64,000 nucleotides of DNA from the NCBI GenBank assembly GCA_015501605.1, contig JADNRZ010000002.1:1178001-1242000 (forward strand), read 5' to 3'. Positions 36,973-48,347 of this stretch are shown here, piece by piece (within the stretch, counting starts at the first letter, position 1; each line of letters begins with the position of its first letter). The notes beneath the pieces are model-generated. The model was given only the letters and a program-made list of their open reading frames with translations. It did no database searches and was not told where the DNA came from. Source of the DNA: Panaeolus papilionaceus. Its lineage: Eukaryota > Basidiomycota > Agaricomycetes > Agaricales. The position numbers and the translations under genes were made by a program.

Positions 36973-37134
36973 TGATGCGAGCTGTTGGTTGACACATATT
37001 TTTGGACTCCCGAAATCATTGCTTATACCACTGTCATCATTGTGTAAGAGTATTCTTCCAACGAGGATTCCCTAACGGTGTAGAATTATTAATGAACGGA
37101 ATAATTGCTTTACAAACCAAACGCTGTTGTTGTA

Positions 37135-37946
37135 CTACAGTGCCAAACGCCTGCTTCGCTCGTTGGACTCGACCAACTTGATGTGCATCATGCTTTTAAA
37201 GTCTGCAACTTGCCAGAGTTCAGCGAGGGTTGGAGCGTACTTCGCCTGGCCAGCTGCCGCCGCATGTGCCTGCTCATTGAACTTAGTCTGACACCAATGC
37301 CATGGATCTTGAGAAGCCTACCTTGGAGTCAGTCCATCCAAAAACCAGGATACAAGTCTGAGGTTCCTCCCTAACCCAGCCAATCAAACCAGGATATGTG
37401 ATGGTGTCTTCACCTACGAAGAGTTCATTGAGTCGGGCAACGACGGACTCAACGTCTACTCTGGTTTTCCCTTCCTTCAAGGTCACGGTCGTATATTCAA
37501 CTGTACCCGATGTAAAGGTTGGTGTGTAATTCACAAGTCCAAAGTCGACGTGGTGCATCTTGACATCCGCTCCAGCATGAAGAGAGACGGGTCCCAATGC
37601 TTCAAATAGTTTGCCATAGGTATCCTGGTCATTCATGAGTTTTTCATGCTGCTCAAAGGTCTGCCAAACTGTACACGGTTAGTACATAAAGCTGTTTACG
37701 CTTGTCATCTAAACTCACCAATGGCCATGTATAGCGTACTACTGGCCTCTTCAACTAGCCCACTGAATACGCTAGTGAATAACAAATCAGCACGAAATGG
37801 CATCGCGTTTTGAGAAGATGCCCAGCGTACCCCAGATTACCGTCTGAGCCCTTGATAATATCGATTACTGGTTGTAGGAGGGATGGATCTGCAATATACG
37901 CAGGACTGGCTGCCCACCACACAAATTCGACAATAGGGTTGGCCAT
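37135..37946 (-). CDS. Hypothetical protein, possible tandem ABM-like fold
   Basis: Four minus-strand exons, 37946-37831, 37771-37719, 37668-37322, 37269-37135, give 216 residues. The start MANPIVEFVWWAASPAYIAD and later stretches (SSTLYMAIVWQTFEQHEKLM, VEYTTVTLKEGKTRVDVESV, PQTCILVFGWTDSKAHAAAA) alternate strands and helices in a way that suggests two dimeric alpha-beta barrel units of the antibiotic-biosynthesis-monooxygenase type, but this is only a shape-based guess. No signal peptide or membrane helix. For the last intron a 34-nt option ending at an earlier AG exists; the 54-nt option was preferred because very short introns are rare here. Function unknown. Confidence 0.65.
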
Positions 37947-38358
37947 GTATGTTACTGGGCCGGAATGATTCAAAGAGGTTTGTCGCTACTTGTGTCCTCA
38001 CTGTCGATGCTCAACACATTTAAGCAAAAGGGTCTTCTACCGGTTACTCGGCTGATGACAAAACCGCCATAGTCGTGTAAAGGGAATTGTAAGCTTTTCT
38101 CCCAGGTTGCGACAATGATTTATCCAGTCGTCGGAAATAAAGATCAATAAAGAGTATTAAAAAGATAACCGCTGGAGGTGATGTTAAGGACTCGTAGAGA
38201 TAACTCCAGATCTTCGGATCAGTGTCGCGTCCGGTCCGGTCTCCCAATCAATTATCAGAGGTTCTGCATCAGTTGAGGGGTAGTGCCATTGGCTCTGAGC
38301 CACTGACTCGGACTTGAACATCCACCATCGTCTTCGGCCTCAGTGTAACTCACAAGAT
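37947..38358. other. Divergent intergenic region
   Basis: Separates the ABM-like gene (minus) from the RQT4-like gene (plus). A 67-codon minus-strand frame at 38044-38247 with one hydrophobic stretch (VIFLILFIDLYF) is present but has no support as a gene. Confidence 0.5.
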
Positions 38359-39293
38359 ATGCATCGTACAGCTTGGTCTAAAAGCTCTTCATTAACTTCA
38401 GATAAACTAAGGTCTGGGCCCCGCCCTGGGAATAATCAAGGGCAGGGGAAAGGAAAGGGCAAGCAGAGAGAGGAGGAACCTAAGAGTCAAGCCGTACAAT
38501 CTCTGGAAACGCTTTTGCAGGAAGTGAAGACTGCGAATGGCAGAACGAAGGACCCGAAAGGAGGGTGCTTCTGCCTAGGTATTTTTAGATTTACGCTTCA
38601 AGTTCAGAGACTCGCCCTAATGTTGCTTGTGCAGCGCGGAACCACAAAGTGTCAGCCTACACTCCTATATGTACCGCGTGTGGGCTGATTTTATGCTTCT
38701 TAAACCGCCCACAATACTGCTGCCCACACTGTTCGGACGCTCTTCTTACGGAAGCCAATCGAGGTGTATTGGTGGAACAGATAGAAGCAGAGCTTGCCAG
38801 TACAATCGCCAAGGAAATTCAGGATAAAGAACGTGCCATACTGGAGGCTCAACAAGCAGCTGGCGCATTTCCATCTTTACTTGGGCCTGCCCCACAAGTT
38901 CAAACAAAATCTCCATCACCATCACCTAAACCTGTCCAGGAAAGCCGAACAGTCGTCACGCTCTCAAATAAGAAGAAAATTACCGTTTCTTCGTTCACGA
39001 CTGTTCAAAAGCCTTCTTCATCGCAGTATTCTAACCAACCCAATCAGGAGAATCAAGATCCCAATGAGCCGACGAGAGTTCCACCACCTAGGGAACCACC
39101 TCATGCGTCACACCAGCCGAACACGAAGAGACCTTGGGAGAACTTGATCAAAGGACCAGTTCAGTATGTTTCTCAACCTCGGATAGATGACGAATACGGT
39201 GGGACAGAGGGATCTGCTGGAAAGGCTGCTGGATCATCAAGCCGGAGACGCCGAGGGAAAGGTAAACAGAAAGAAAGTGGAACTGGAAGTTGA
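38359..39293 (+). CDS. RQT4/TRIP4 (ASC-1)-type C2HC5 zinc-finger protein
   Basis: Member of the ASC-1/Rqt4 family, ubiquitin-binding part of the ribosome quality-control trigger complex that splits collided ribosomes (family knowledge). Two exons, 38359-38578 and 38635-39293, give 292 residues. The zinc finger spans about residues 69-112: GGCFCLARNHKVSAYTPICT and ACGLILCFLNRPQYCCPHCS carry the expected Cys/His set, and the intron falls inside it (CL/AR). A conserved-looking helix precedes it (QAVQSLETLLQEVK); after it come a coiled-coil-like stretch (EQIEAELASTIAKEIQDKER) and a disordered C-terminus that still contains NKKKITVSSFTTVQ. The N-terminus MHRTAWSKSS is short, as expected for fungal Rqt4. 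Only upstream non-coding exons might be missing. Confidence 0.85.
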
Positions 39294-39571
39294 TTGCAAC
39301 TAATGACCGCTAATGAAATGCGGACGGGCCATTTATTATGGGGTGATTGACTGGCGGTCAAGAAAATCTTGTCAACAGACGACAGTAACCAACCGATAGT
39401 ACAGATAGAGGATAGATTAGCGGATACAGATATGTTATACATACAATCTAGACCAAGATGAATAAAAAATAAGTTATGGCCCTCTTTGACTTTACTCTCA
39501 AAAGCCACTGTCAAAGGCAAGAATAGCAATGCACCGATGATTGGGTTTAGCGCCCAAGAATTTACAAAAAA

Positions 39572-40617
39572 TCAAGCAGAATCCGAGTCGGACTCATCTT
39601 CCGCGAAAAATGGGTCTTTTTTGTCAGGGTTTTTTATCGTTCCCTGACCCATCATCAGTTCCCTGGCTTTATTTCGACCAGTGCCAGTTTGCCAAGCAGG
39701 GTCATCGCCTCGATTAAAACTTTTAACCCTTTCAGTATCACCACCCAGCCCAAGCTCAATTGCAACAGCATCTGCCCGAGCTATGTTTGACTCTGCTGGA
39801 TGGATGAAAATGCCGTCAGGTTTTGATCTAGAGCGACGTGGTTGCGAAGAACGTGAGGCAAGGGGGAAAGATTGTTCGTCTTGACGCCCACCAAGAAGAG
39901 GCTCAGATGCTGGATTGCTCCCTCCACTGGCGGATACCACGAGGTGAGCCGCTATAAAAGAAACAGGATGACGAAGACTGACCGTACATGTGAGTCCAGA
40001 GGTGATGCAACAGGCTTTGGTAGAGATATCAACTCAATGACGAATTGTGAGATCGACAGAGAAGCAACCTTTTCAGCAAAGGTTAATAAGCACATGATAG
40101 ATGCAAAACGCGAGGCTTACAATTAAAATCAACAGCCTAAGTAAATTTCCAGGTAAATGGGTTTGATATAAAAAAGCATAGGAACTCTAAACGACGTACC
40201 CCATATGAAGCGTCATTGCAATAAGCATATAGCACCTTCGTAGGTTCGACGAAATATGAATATGGTCTTTAGGTAGTTTGACCGATATGTGCACTCACAA
40301 TCTGAGAAATGTAGCAATGGCGTACAAAAATGTACGCCAAAGCGCCAGCCGCGTCCGGTACAACCCTGAGGACGTTGGTGCCCAGCGTTTGTTTAATAGA
40401 TGTGTCAAGAATCTTGTCAAATTTAAGCAGTTAAATATCAGAAACTCATTGACACACATAAAAATACTTGTACTCACCTTTCACTTGTGCAAATCACCAC
40501 GACCAAAATACTTGCAAAGACAAAGCCTTTGAAGGAGTCCAGGACGATGGACGCGAACAGCACGCGTTCTTTCATAAGACTCCAGTGTAAAGCCGAGCCA
40601 TCTTCTACATCTGCCAT
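39572..40617 (-). CDS. Ctr-family copper transporter with long cytosolic tail
   Basis: High-affinity Cu(I) transporter of the Ctr family (trimeric, three helices per chain). Six minus-strand exons: 40617-40478, 40412-40299, 40235-40200, 40136-40121, 40068-39983, 39926-39572, total 248 residues. Helix 1 is VLFASIVLDSFKGFVFASIL, then a cytosolic loop to ALWRTFLYAIATFLRL, helix 2 with the MxxxM gate (CYMLIAMTLHMG) and helix 3 (LLILIVASLSISQFVIELI) with the expected tight helix 2-3 packing. No Met-rich N-terminus, as in vacuolar Ctr2-type members. Exon 4 is only 16 nt. The last exon adds about 120 polar residues with a conserved-looking block (IFIHPAESNIARADAVAIEL) and an acidic end (DESDSDSA); its join at the 39926 acceptor fits frame but is less certain than the membrane part. 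Confidence 0.8.
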
Positions 40618-41138
40618 AGAGTCACTGTGATATTCCTTTCAGTGCGGATGATTGTTGGAGGAGATGGACAAATTTGGAGTAGACTGTGTGTGATGCCAGT
40701 TGATGGTAAAGAAATATCTGGAGGCCTAAGCTAAATCACAACGTCGCCGTTATTCGTTATGCCAAAATTCGGCGGGGGGTAATCTCAAACCGGGGAGTTG
40801 AACGTTGAACGTTGACTGTCGCAGTGACTCTCTCGTCTAGACGTCGTGGATACAGGCAAAGGTTTGGATGCCAGCATTTTGAACCCAGTTGGCTGGACCC
40901 ATTGTTCGTGGCAGTGTTGCTGTCACTAAACTGCGAGGAACCCGCAACAAGTTCCCGCGATTGAAACTTGATCCCAACTCCTGATCAAACGAATTGCAAC
41001 ATGAATTTCGCCAAGTAAGATTCCTAGAAAATACATTATCGTAACTTCACAACAAACAACATTATCCTTCATGAGATACAAAAATAGTGAGATAGAATCC
41101 TTAATAAATTAGTGTATTGTGGTGGCAGCTGGCTGGTC
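40618..41138. other. Intergenic region upstream of the copper transporter
   Basis: Holds the copper transporter promoter (minus) and the 3' region of EXO5 (minus). A short tandem TTGAACG repeat lies at about 40798-40815. No gene recognised. Confidence 0.55.
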
Positions 41139-43544
41139 CTAGACCCTCAGCCTCTGAAATTCAAGCGCTTTCTCCTCCCGCCACTCACAGTCGGCCTTGT
41201 ACTCGCATGTGCTGAATATGATTTGAGCAAAGCATAAAACGGGAAAAAAAATGATACACACTTGCAACGATAAGATCGTTCTAAGTCGACCCCCTGCGCT
41301 TTTCGCTCTCCTCTCCACCAGCGAAGGACATTCCCAATAAAGCCATCTAGCTCATTGTCATTGTGTATAAACACTTTCGAGCCTATAATGGCCTTGTCTT
41401 CTGGCTGTGTTGTCGTATTTGGTCTATTGTCCGAAGCTAATAACGAGCAGCGCACGTCAATACTTGAGATATATGAACCCCATGTAGGCCGGAGAGTAAC
41501 CCACCTTTGTTTGCTATTTCTTGGGGGACATCTTTCAGCGACTGCTCCAGCGCCCATTGAAGAATGGCATCATCTGCATTTGCGTTTGAACTCTGATTCT
41601 TTAGGGAGACTGAACTAGAACCATTGGTCCGGGCAGACATCTCCCGAGCACGGGCTTCAAGAGGGAGATCTGAAAGACTCGCCAGAATAGCTCGTGCGAG
41701 GTCCTCGTCGTCTGGGTCTCCTCGAGGTATCAAATAAAAAGGCCTTTGCTCCACTATGGATGTCCGGAGTCGATAAACCAATTGTAAGCTTGGATCGATT
41801 GCAGTTATTCTAGAATCCTCGACAGTCTTTCGCCATATTGCTACAAGGTCATCTAAGCAGGTGCTCGTAGGGTCTGTGTCAACATCATTGAGCTGTGCTT
41901 GAAGCAGAAATTTTTCTGGAAGTCGAGCCTTCGGGTTGACACCAGCTTTCTGCCACAAGGGAGTAAAATCGTATGGGGGTGATGTCGCAAGAAGTTCTTG
42001 CAAAAGCCTGCGATACAACATGAGTTGCAATTTTCCGGAGGCTGCATCTTCGTCGGACGGAAGAGACATAACACCCCGCGTCTTGTTGTCCTTTAACTGG
42101 AGAAAATACGATTTTGCGCTCGGGAGAGAGCAGTCATTAACATCTATATTTAAAATTGATGGGTCCACCTCTTTAGCTTTGCCTTTGTCTTTTTTCAGAG
42201 GGGCATGCTCTAGCAACATGTTCGAAGTCATCTTGGGCAATGTCTTTGCACGTTTGCGAGAAGTTCCTTCACACAGCTGCGTAATGCGACGCTTGCTGTG
42301 TTGGTTGACATCAGTATTTTCGATTCTGACAACCTCGTCTATAATGCCGACGACCACTTCACCATGGACAATCCCAAACACTGGCATTTCACGCTAGGTG
42401 CAACGTCAGCCGAACGAAATTGGAACCATTAAGTGAAGAGGACCAACAGTGAGTGTTCGACTGAGGCCCTCTAGAGAATTAATCATGTTGATAAGCCTGC
42501 AGGGGTGTTATTGAGAAATGGCATACCACTTGAATTAAACATCGAGCATACCTCAGACCCCATCTCGTTTCATTGGTCGTAATATCGACCTTGATTTCGA
42601 CAGGCTTCACTTCCTTTTCCAGTTCTTTGTGGACAGCCTGTTCCATTGGTTAGTATGTCTTTTAAAATAACTAAACAAAATTTAGCGTCACTTGTCCGTG
42701 CTTTGTTATGACTTCATTATCTGCAGATATTTTCTTTTCAACGTGAATCGTCTTGCCTGTCGCAGATTTAAAGGATGTAGGACGGTCTTTGGTTGGACGA
42801 GAACGTTTCCCACGTAGACCATAGTCAAATTGAAGCTCACACCTACTTTAATCAGCCTGACAGTACAATGAACGGATTGCTGCGAAAGACACACCATGCA
42901 GGGGAAACTAGATCGGTGACAGAAAATACACCATGTCGGCGGTATTGCTGCATAGGTGATAGTTTGAACCAATCACGATAAGGGAAGTTCCATGTTGTTT
43001 TAGCGGGTTTCATTGGTTCTGACTCCTGCTCAACGGGAGGAGGTTGGGCTTCGATCTGGAAAGGTTGATTAAACGGTAATTGAGGAGGCAAATCCCCTAC
43101 TTCGTCCACCTGGATCTGAACTCGGGGGCCGCTGTGGTGTTGTGATAGCTTCTGTGCCACAACTTGGTCCAATGCAGCCAGTTGGTCAATATCAAGATGA
43201 TTGAGGTTAAGACCGTATATTTCTGATTGGAAGGAGACCTGCGCAGGATCCTCGTCGACTGCTGATGCCTGAGATGATTGGAGGGACCCTTCAATATTCT
43301 CAAAGTGTCCCGCAATGATTGTATCGAGTTCCAGCAACTCCTCGGGGCCAAGAGAGCTCAGACGTAGGCTGAACGCGTCTGAAGAAATCGAGTGTCTGTC
43401 GCCTGAGTAGGATATATCTTCAATTTCCCGTGTATCCGCAGGACCCAGCTTTGCAGCAATGTCTGCGTCTATTATTTTAAAATCTTCGTCTGTGAACTCG
43501 GAAAAGTCAAATTCTGCAAATTCAGAACGGGGACTTTCTGGCAT
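41139..43544 (-). CDS. EXO5: Exonuclease V (Exo5/Dem1)
   Basis: Single-strand DNA exonuclease of the Exo5 family, with an iron-sulphur cluster, used in mitochondrial DNA maintenance in yeast. Seven minus-strand exons: 43544-42895, 42842-42692, 42637-42552, 42496-42448, 42393-41505, 41436-41262, 41211-41139, total 690 residues. Conserved blocks cross the junctions: FSVTDLVSPAWCEVQFDYGL with the first cluster cysteine, HGQAVHKELEKEV, REMPVFGIVHGEVVVGIIDE with the catalytic Asp, LQLVYRLRT, IIGSKVFIHNDNELDGFIGN, VLRWWRGERKAQGVDLE, and the C-terminal cysteines in YRCNTCEYKADCEWREEKA. The first 190 residues are acidic with two similar helical blocks (ELLELDTIIAGHF and QLAALDQVVAQKL). An insert between VYRLRT and IIGSKV (ubiquitin-interacting-motif-like DLARAILASLSDLP and ADDAILQWALEQSL) is notable. 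Confidence 0.92.
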
Positions 43545-44564
43545 AGTAGCTGGTAAGGTTGTGAACCGATTAGTACAGTTGACTGTGGGCAGTTTCAGTA
43601 ATAGACTCAGAGCTGGCTATCAGAGACTATGTAGAACACAGTGGATCGTGGTAAGGGGTGTCAAAGGATAATGAAAAGGGCCATAGCAAGTTTACCAGAC
43701 GCGGTTGTGGAATGCTTGACGCGTCTGGTTCAACGAATCACGAAAGGTCACGTTGGTCATTGAGTTTGACGGTGTTGTCAGAGGCACGAGCACCATTGAT
43801 CTTGATCTTGAACCATGACTTCGACATTGTACTATGTATGAAGCCATACGAAAGCTTTTACTTGAAAAATCTTCCGAGTCTCTAGCTCTGAGATGATAAC
43901 TTCAGCTGAAAGAGTACATATGAATCTGGCGACATTATGTATTGAACATTCACGGCTCGATCCCCCTGTTGGCGAAGCAACCCGTCATTGACGGACTTGA
44001 AATGACCTGTACAATGCGGAGAATCTCGTTTTATCAAACTACCAACTCCTCGTGATGAGCTCTTTATCTTGAAAAGAAGAAAGACCGGATTTTGCTCACT
44101 AACGGAAACTGTCTAGTGCCCGGCATACGAATTGCGGATGAATTGTCATAAGTTCGTTTTATGTGTTCTGCAATCCACAGCTGACTTGCTTCCAGAATAT
44201 TCATGCTTAATCACGCCCCTCAATACCGACATTATTATAACCACATAATCCGACTGGTTGAGGATTTATCCACTTGGGCAAGATCAACTCGGATGTTCTT
44301 CATATGCACCCTTCAGTGGAGAATTATACTTCGATGAAGGAAGTCGCATCGCCAGACCCTACTCCTAACTGTTGAGATGCGCGAGGTTTGGAAGGCGACA
44401 GAGCCTCTTTTGTACAGAAGGAGGGCATGTGTTGCATTACAACATGTGCTTTTCGCGTCAAGAAGGCCATCCCAACTTCTCTTCTCCTAACATATTTTTA
44501 GATGTGCAGCTACAAATGACATAAAAGCGTCCCTACACTGCGTCATGGCAATACTGGAGCTACC
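43545..44564. other. 1.0 kb divergent intergenic region
   Basis: Between EXO5 (minus) and the alpha-galactosidase gene (plus). No conserved frame, repeat or RNA gene seen; expected to hold both promoters. Confidence 0.55.
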
Positions 44565-46534
44565 ATGTTCTTGAAAGCGAGATTTTTATCGACGGTATTG
44601 GCTTTAGGTCAAGGAGCTGTAAGTAGCCGGATTTATTAGTCTCGATAAAGGATTTTGAAATTCAGTGATTTCTTCAGGTAGCATGGAATAACGGCATCCA
44701 GAAGGTTCCCCCTATGGGATTCAATACGTAGGTGCAACTTAGGCTCCATCGCTGTCGTGTTGACAAAACCTTTCTGTTGTGGACAGCTGGAATCGATTTG
44801 CGTGCAACATCAATGAAACCCTCATCCAAAGTACTGCTCAACAGATGAAAAACCTTGGTTTCCTGGCCGCTGGTTACAACTACGTCAATATTGATGACTG
44901 CTGGCTCACCAAGTCCAGGACCGCCGACGGACATCTTATCCCTGACCCAACCAGGTTTCCCAATGGTATGAAGAAAGTGGCAGATTATCTTCACAATCTT
45001 GGGTTTAAAGCAGGAGTAGGTCCTCGATTTAAGCTGTTAACAAGCATTAGCTGATGTCACGAGCAGATTTATGTCAGTACCCTTAAATCCTTGGTTATCT
45101 TCTGTTTGCAACCCATTCACCTAACTTTCTTCTGCGCAGCAAGACCAAGGCACCGCAACCGTGAGCACCCGTTTTATAAACCGTCATAAATCCACATCGT
45201 AACCCATCCTTTCGTTAGTGCGCAGGCTTTGCTGGGAGCTTATATCATGAATTGACGGATGCGCGCGACTTTGTTGCATGGGGTAAGAATGTCATGGGCA
45301 CTTCGCTGTGCCCCCTTTTCTCTCCCGGGCTACCCGACTTGTGCTTACTGATACTCCCTTTCTTCAAGGATATGACTATGCAAAGGCAAGTAACTTATGT
45401 ACTTCTTCCAGAGGTCTGCGTCAACATGCTTACGTCCCAACTATTCTGGCTAGATTGACGACTGTAACTCCTACAGCTTTGTTGGAACCAAGGAGCAGCG
45501 ATTCCAGAGATGGAAAGACGCACTCATCCAGGTTCAGCAAGAAACTGGGAAGATGATGTATTATTCTTTTGTTGAATGGGTCAGCTTTGATGCCTGGAAG
45601 TGGGGAGCAAATGTTGCAAATGCATGGAGAAGTATGTCTTTTTTACATATTGGATGTGGGCCCCTCTAATCTAAGACATGAACAGTTTACGATGATATCC
45701 AACCGAACTGGGGGCGCATCACTGCAATTTTGAATAACGCATCCTTTATCGGCGACTATTCCAACTTTTATGGGCATAATGATCTCGGTATGTTGATCAC
45801 TGTATTCACTTGTTACATTGTTTCTGATGAAGCGCTTCTGCGTCTGTTTAGACATGCTGGAAAATGGAAATGGCCAGCTCACACTTGCCGAGCAGAGGAG
45901 TCACTTCACGGCTTGGGCATTGGCCAAGTCGCCGTTGCTTATCGGCACAGATGCAAGTGTCGTCCGTGCAATCTAGGATTATGTGCACTGACATGACCAA
46001 TATATTTAGTTTTCGAAGTTGTCCAAGGAATCGATCGAGATTCTGCTTAATCCTGAGATTATTGCAATTAACCAGGATCCAGTCATTGGCGAGCCCTTGA
46101 AACCGTTCTTCTGGGGCAAAAATCCAGACCACACTTGGGACCCGTAAGTTGCACTTATTTATTTGTCGTACGACTGGTTTAAGTAAATGTGTTATCACCA
46201 CACAGATCGTTCCCGGCACAATACTGGAGGTAAGTAGGTTTCACAAGAAGGTTATCCAGACCAAAGTTCGTAAAGAGCTCTGACAATATTTATGAATTTC
46301 AGCGGATACTACAAGGACCAGAAACACACGGCGGTGATGTATATCAATTTCAACGACCGGACCGTTGATCTGAACTTTACCCTCTCGCGTTCACCTCATT
46401 TGCGGGGCGACAAGAAATATGCGGTTCGGGATTTATGGAAACACCAAGACAAAGGGGTGATTAGCAACTTTTTCTTTGATGGTGGAATCGCGTCGCATGA
46501 TGTAAGGGCGTACATTTTCACTGAGCAATCCTAG
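44565..46534 (+). CDS. Secreted GH27 alpha-galactosidase
   Basis: Glycoside hydrolase family 27, cleaving terminal alpha-galactosyl residues of plant galactosides. Thirteen exons: 44565-44618, 44678-44727, 44787-45015, 45067-45072, 45140-45160, 45219-45282, 45369-45385, 45454-45631, 45686-45787, 45852 to about 45958, 46010-46143, 46206-46229, 46303-46534, about 405 residues. A signal peptide is clear ([19 protein letters not shown]). Family blocks: [47 protein letters not shown], the nucleophile region WGYDYAKIDDCNS, FGHNDLDMLENG-like [16 protein letters not shown], and [11 protein letters not shown]. Exon 4 has 6 nt and is needed for the conserved GIY; the intron after YDYAK uses a GC donor. 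The donor ending exon 10 is the weakest call (45958 or 45961). Confidence 0.9.
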
Positions 46535-46887
46535 AGAAGCAGGTCTTGGAACGTGATTTTATTAAATGTGGAAAGATTGAATATAACCATGTCGGTTCGG
46601 ATATTCCTCGATAAATAAAGGATTTAAGTATAGATATAACTTGTGATAATATCAAAAAAAGGGAGTTAAGGATCGATATAGCCGAAAGTCATGATTGCTT
46701 ACGCAAATTCGAAAAAGTGGGCTGACAAGAAAAGAAATGACAAGTGGGAGAGTCTTGTAATTAGGAAAACTCTTTTTCCTTCAAAAACATGCCATTCACG
46801 TTCATACTTAACCCTGTAACCTAAATTATGCTATTTCCCCTTTCTTGACCTTGCCTTCATTCTTGTTCGTCGTCGTCGTCCTCAGCG
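46535..46887. other. Intergenic region
   Basis: 3' region of the alpha-galactosidase gene and promoter of the next plus-strand gene. Contains AT-rich runs near 46640; nothing else seen. Confidence 0.55.
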
Positions 46888-48347
46888 ATGCCAGGCGTTT
46901 ATATCGCCGCCTGGTACAATAGCTCTTCAACGACATTCACGTCTGCTATGATAATGTCCGCAAAGTCCACCGAAATCGTCAATATGGAACAAGCCTCCGT
47001 TTCTCGCAAAGAATCCAATCTCAATGATGTCCGAGCACCAATGCTCATATTTATTTCAGCTCACGCAATTGGTTCTCTGGGTTTTGCTTTGGTGCGCCTC
47101 AAAGTTTCTTCGTCTTTTGTACCTACAATTCTCATGCTTCATTCTAGAGTTTATTATCCATTTGGTTTGGCTGGTTGCTTCCAACCTCGACCGTCCCAGT
47201 CTCAGAGCCTGAATCCGCGGAAATTAAGAAAGTTCGCTCACCATCCAGGCACTTGAGACGTCCCTCGCAGTCGGTTTCCTCGAAAGCACCCCCCCTTCCA
47301 GTTCCTATTCGTCGTTCATCAGCACCTGTTGATTTAGCATCCATATTAGTTCCCCATTCAGATGAATCGCAGCAATATGGAAAACGCGTCTGTTTTGCTG
47401 ATTCTCCTCCCCTCACTCCCATCACAAGGCGAAACACTATGCCTGAACCTTCACATCCTTCATATCGTGCGCCGTCTTTACACCAACTTATTGAGGCCTC
47501 TGTATCGTCTAGCTCCGCCCCATCGACTTCCCAGACAGAGGAACACGAACATCTCCCAGCTGTAGTCACTGCCGTTTTCGATGATCTAGTGACACAATCA
47601 GACTCCTCACGGCCACCCTCACGCTCTTCATTCATAAAACCAGCTTCGCGATTCCAGAAGTTGAAACTCGGTTTTAGCGTTAAAAGTCCTAAATTGCCAC
47701 CGCCGCAATCAGAACAGCAAGGGGACCAAGTGTCAATCGCTAGTGTTGGTAAGCTCAACTATTGTTCAATTTTTTTTCAACTGTCGACCAATTGAATTGC
47801 TTTGACAGAAACTAATGTATCGGACAAATCCACCAAGCGAGGAAGCGGATCCTTTATCCCTCCCTGGTCTATTACTCGCCACCGCACAGCACCTGATATG
47901 AACACGCAGTCTAGACCTTCATCTCCTGCACGCTTGGCTTTTATGAATCATTCCTCGACACCAACGACCCAAACAAACGCCAGCCCAACATCGTCCACGA
48001 CGAGTCTGTGTACTCAAACCGTCGATATTCTGACACGAAAAGCTCAACGACGAACATCAACGCCTTTACCACGAACAAACCCTTACGCAGCGCCCTACTT
48101 TGCCGAACCGCCCATTCCAGTGGATAGTAGAAGGAAAAAACGTTCCTCACACCCCAGTCGCACATCTCGCCCTGATAATGAAAACAACTCGGGTCCGTCT
48201 GCACATGGATCTGATGCAGAACCGCGCGGGAGAACGCGTCAAAACTCAATAAGACGGGTCGCTCTCAATCCCCAACCGTCTCACCCTTCAGTGAAACAGC
48301 GCTCGGCAAGTGAATACACAAGTCAGCGGCAAGCCATTTGCATATGA
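46888..48347 (+). CDS. Membrane-anchored orphan protein, PYxAPYF family, member B
   Basis: Not a known family to me. Three exons, 46888-47091, 47148-47748, 47809-48347, give 447 residues. After about 48 polar residues comes a hydrophobic segment (MLIFISAHAIGSLGFAL then SLLSIWFGWLL) split by a phase 0 intron, just as in the gene at 15750. The middle is Ser/Pro-rich with basic clusters (RHLRRPSQSVSSK), and the last exon, entered in phase 1 as in the paralogue, carries PLPRTNPYAAPYFAEPPIPV around residues 355-374 followed by a basic tail (DSRRKKRSSHPSR). The shared plan and motif make both genes credible. Start ATG 46888 is the first in frame; the downstream ATG at 46942 is an alternative. Function unknown. 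Confidence 0.7.

Noticed and set aside
38044..38247. 67-codon minus-strand frame with one hydrophobic stretch
   Set aside because: Lies in a divergent promoter region, no family resemblance, composition like chance frames.
47144..47758. 204-codon minus-strand frame opposite the second PYxAPYF gene
   Set aside because: Shadow of the Ser/Pro-rich exon on the plus strand, whose splice pattern and motif match a paralogue.
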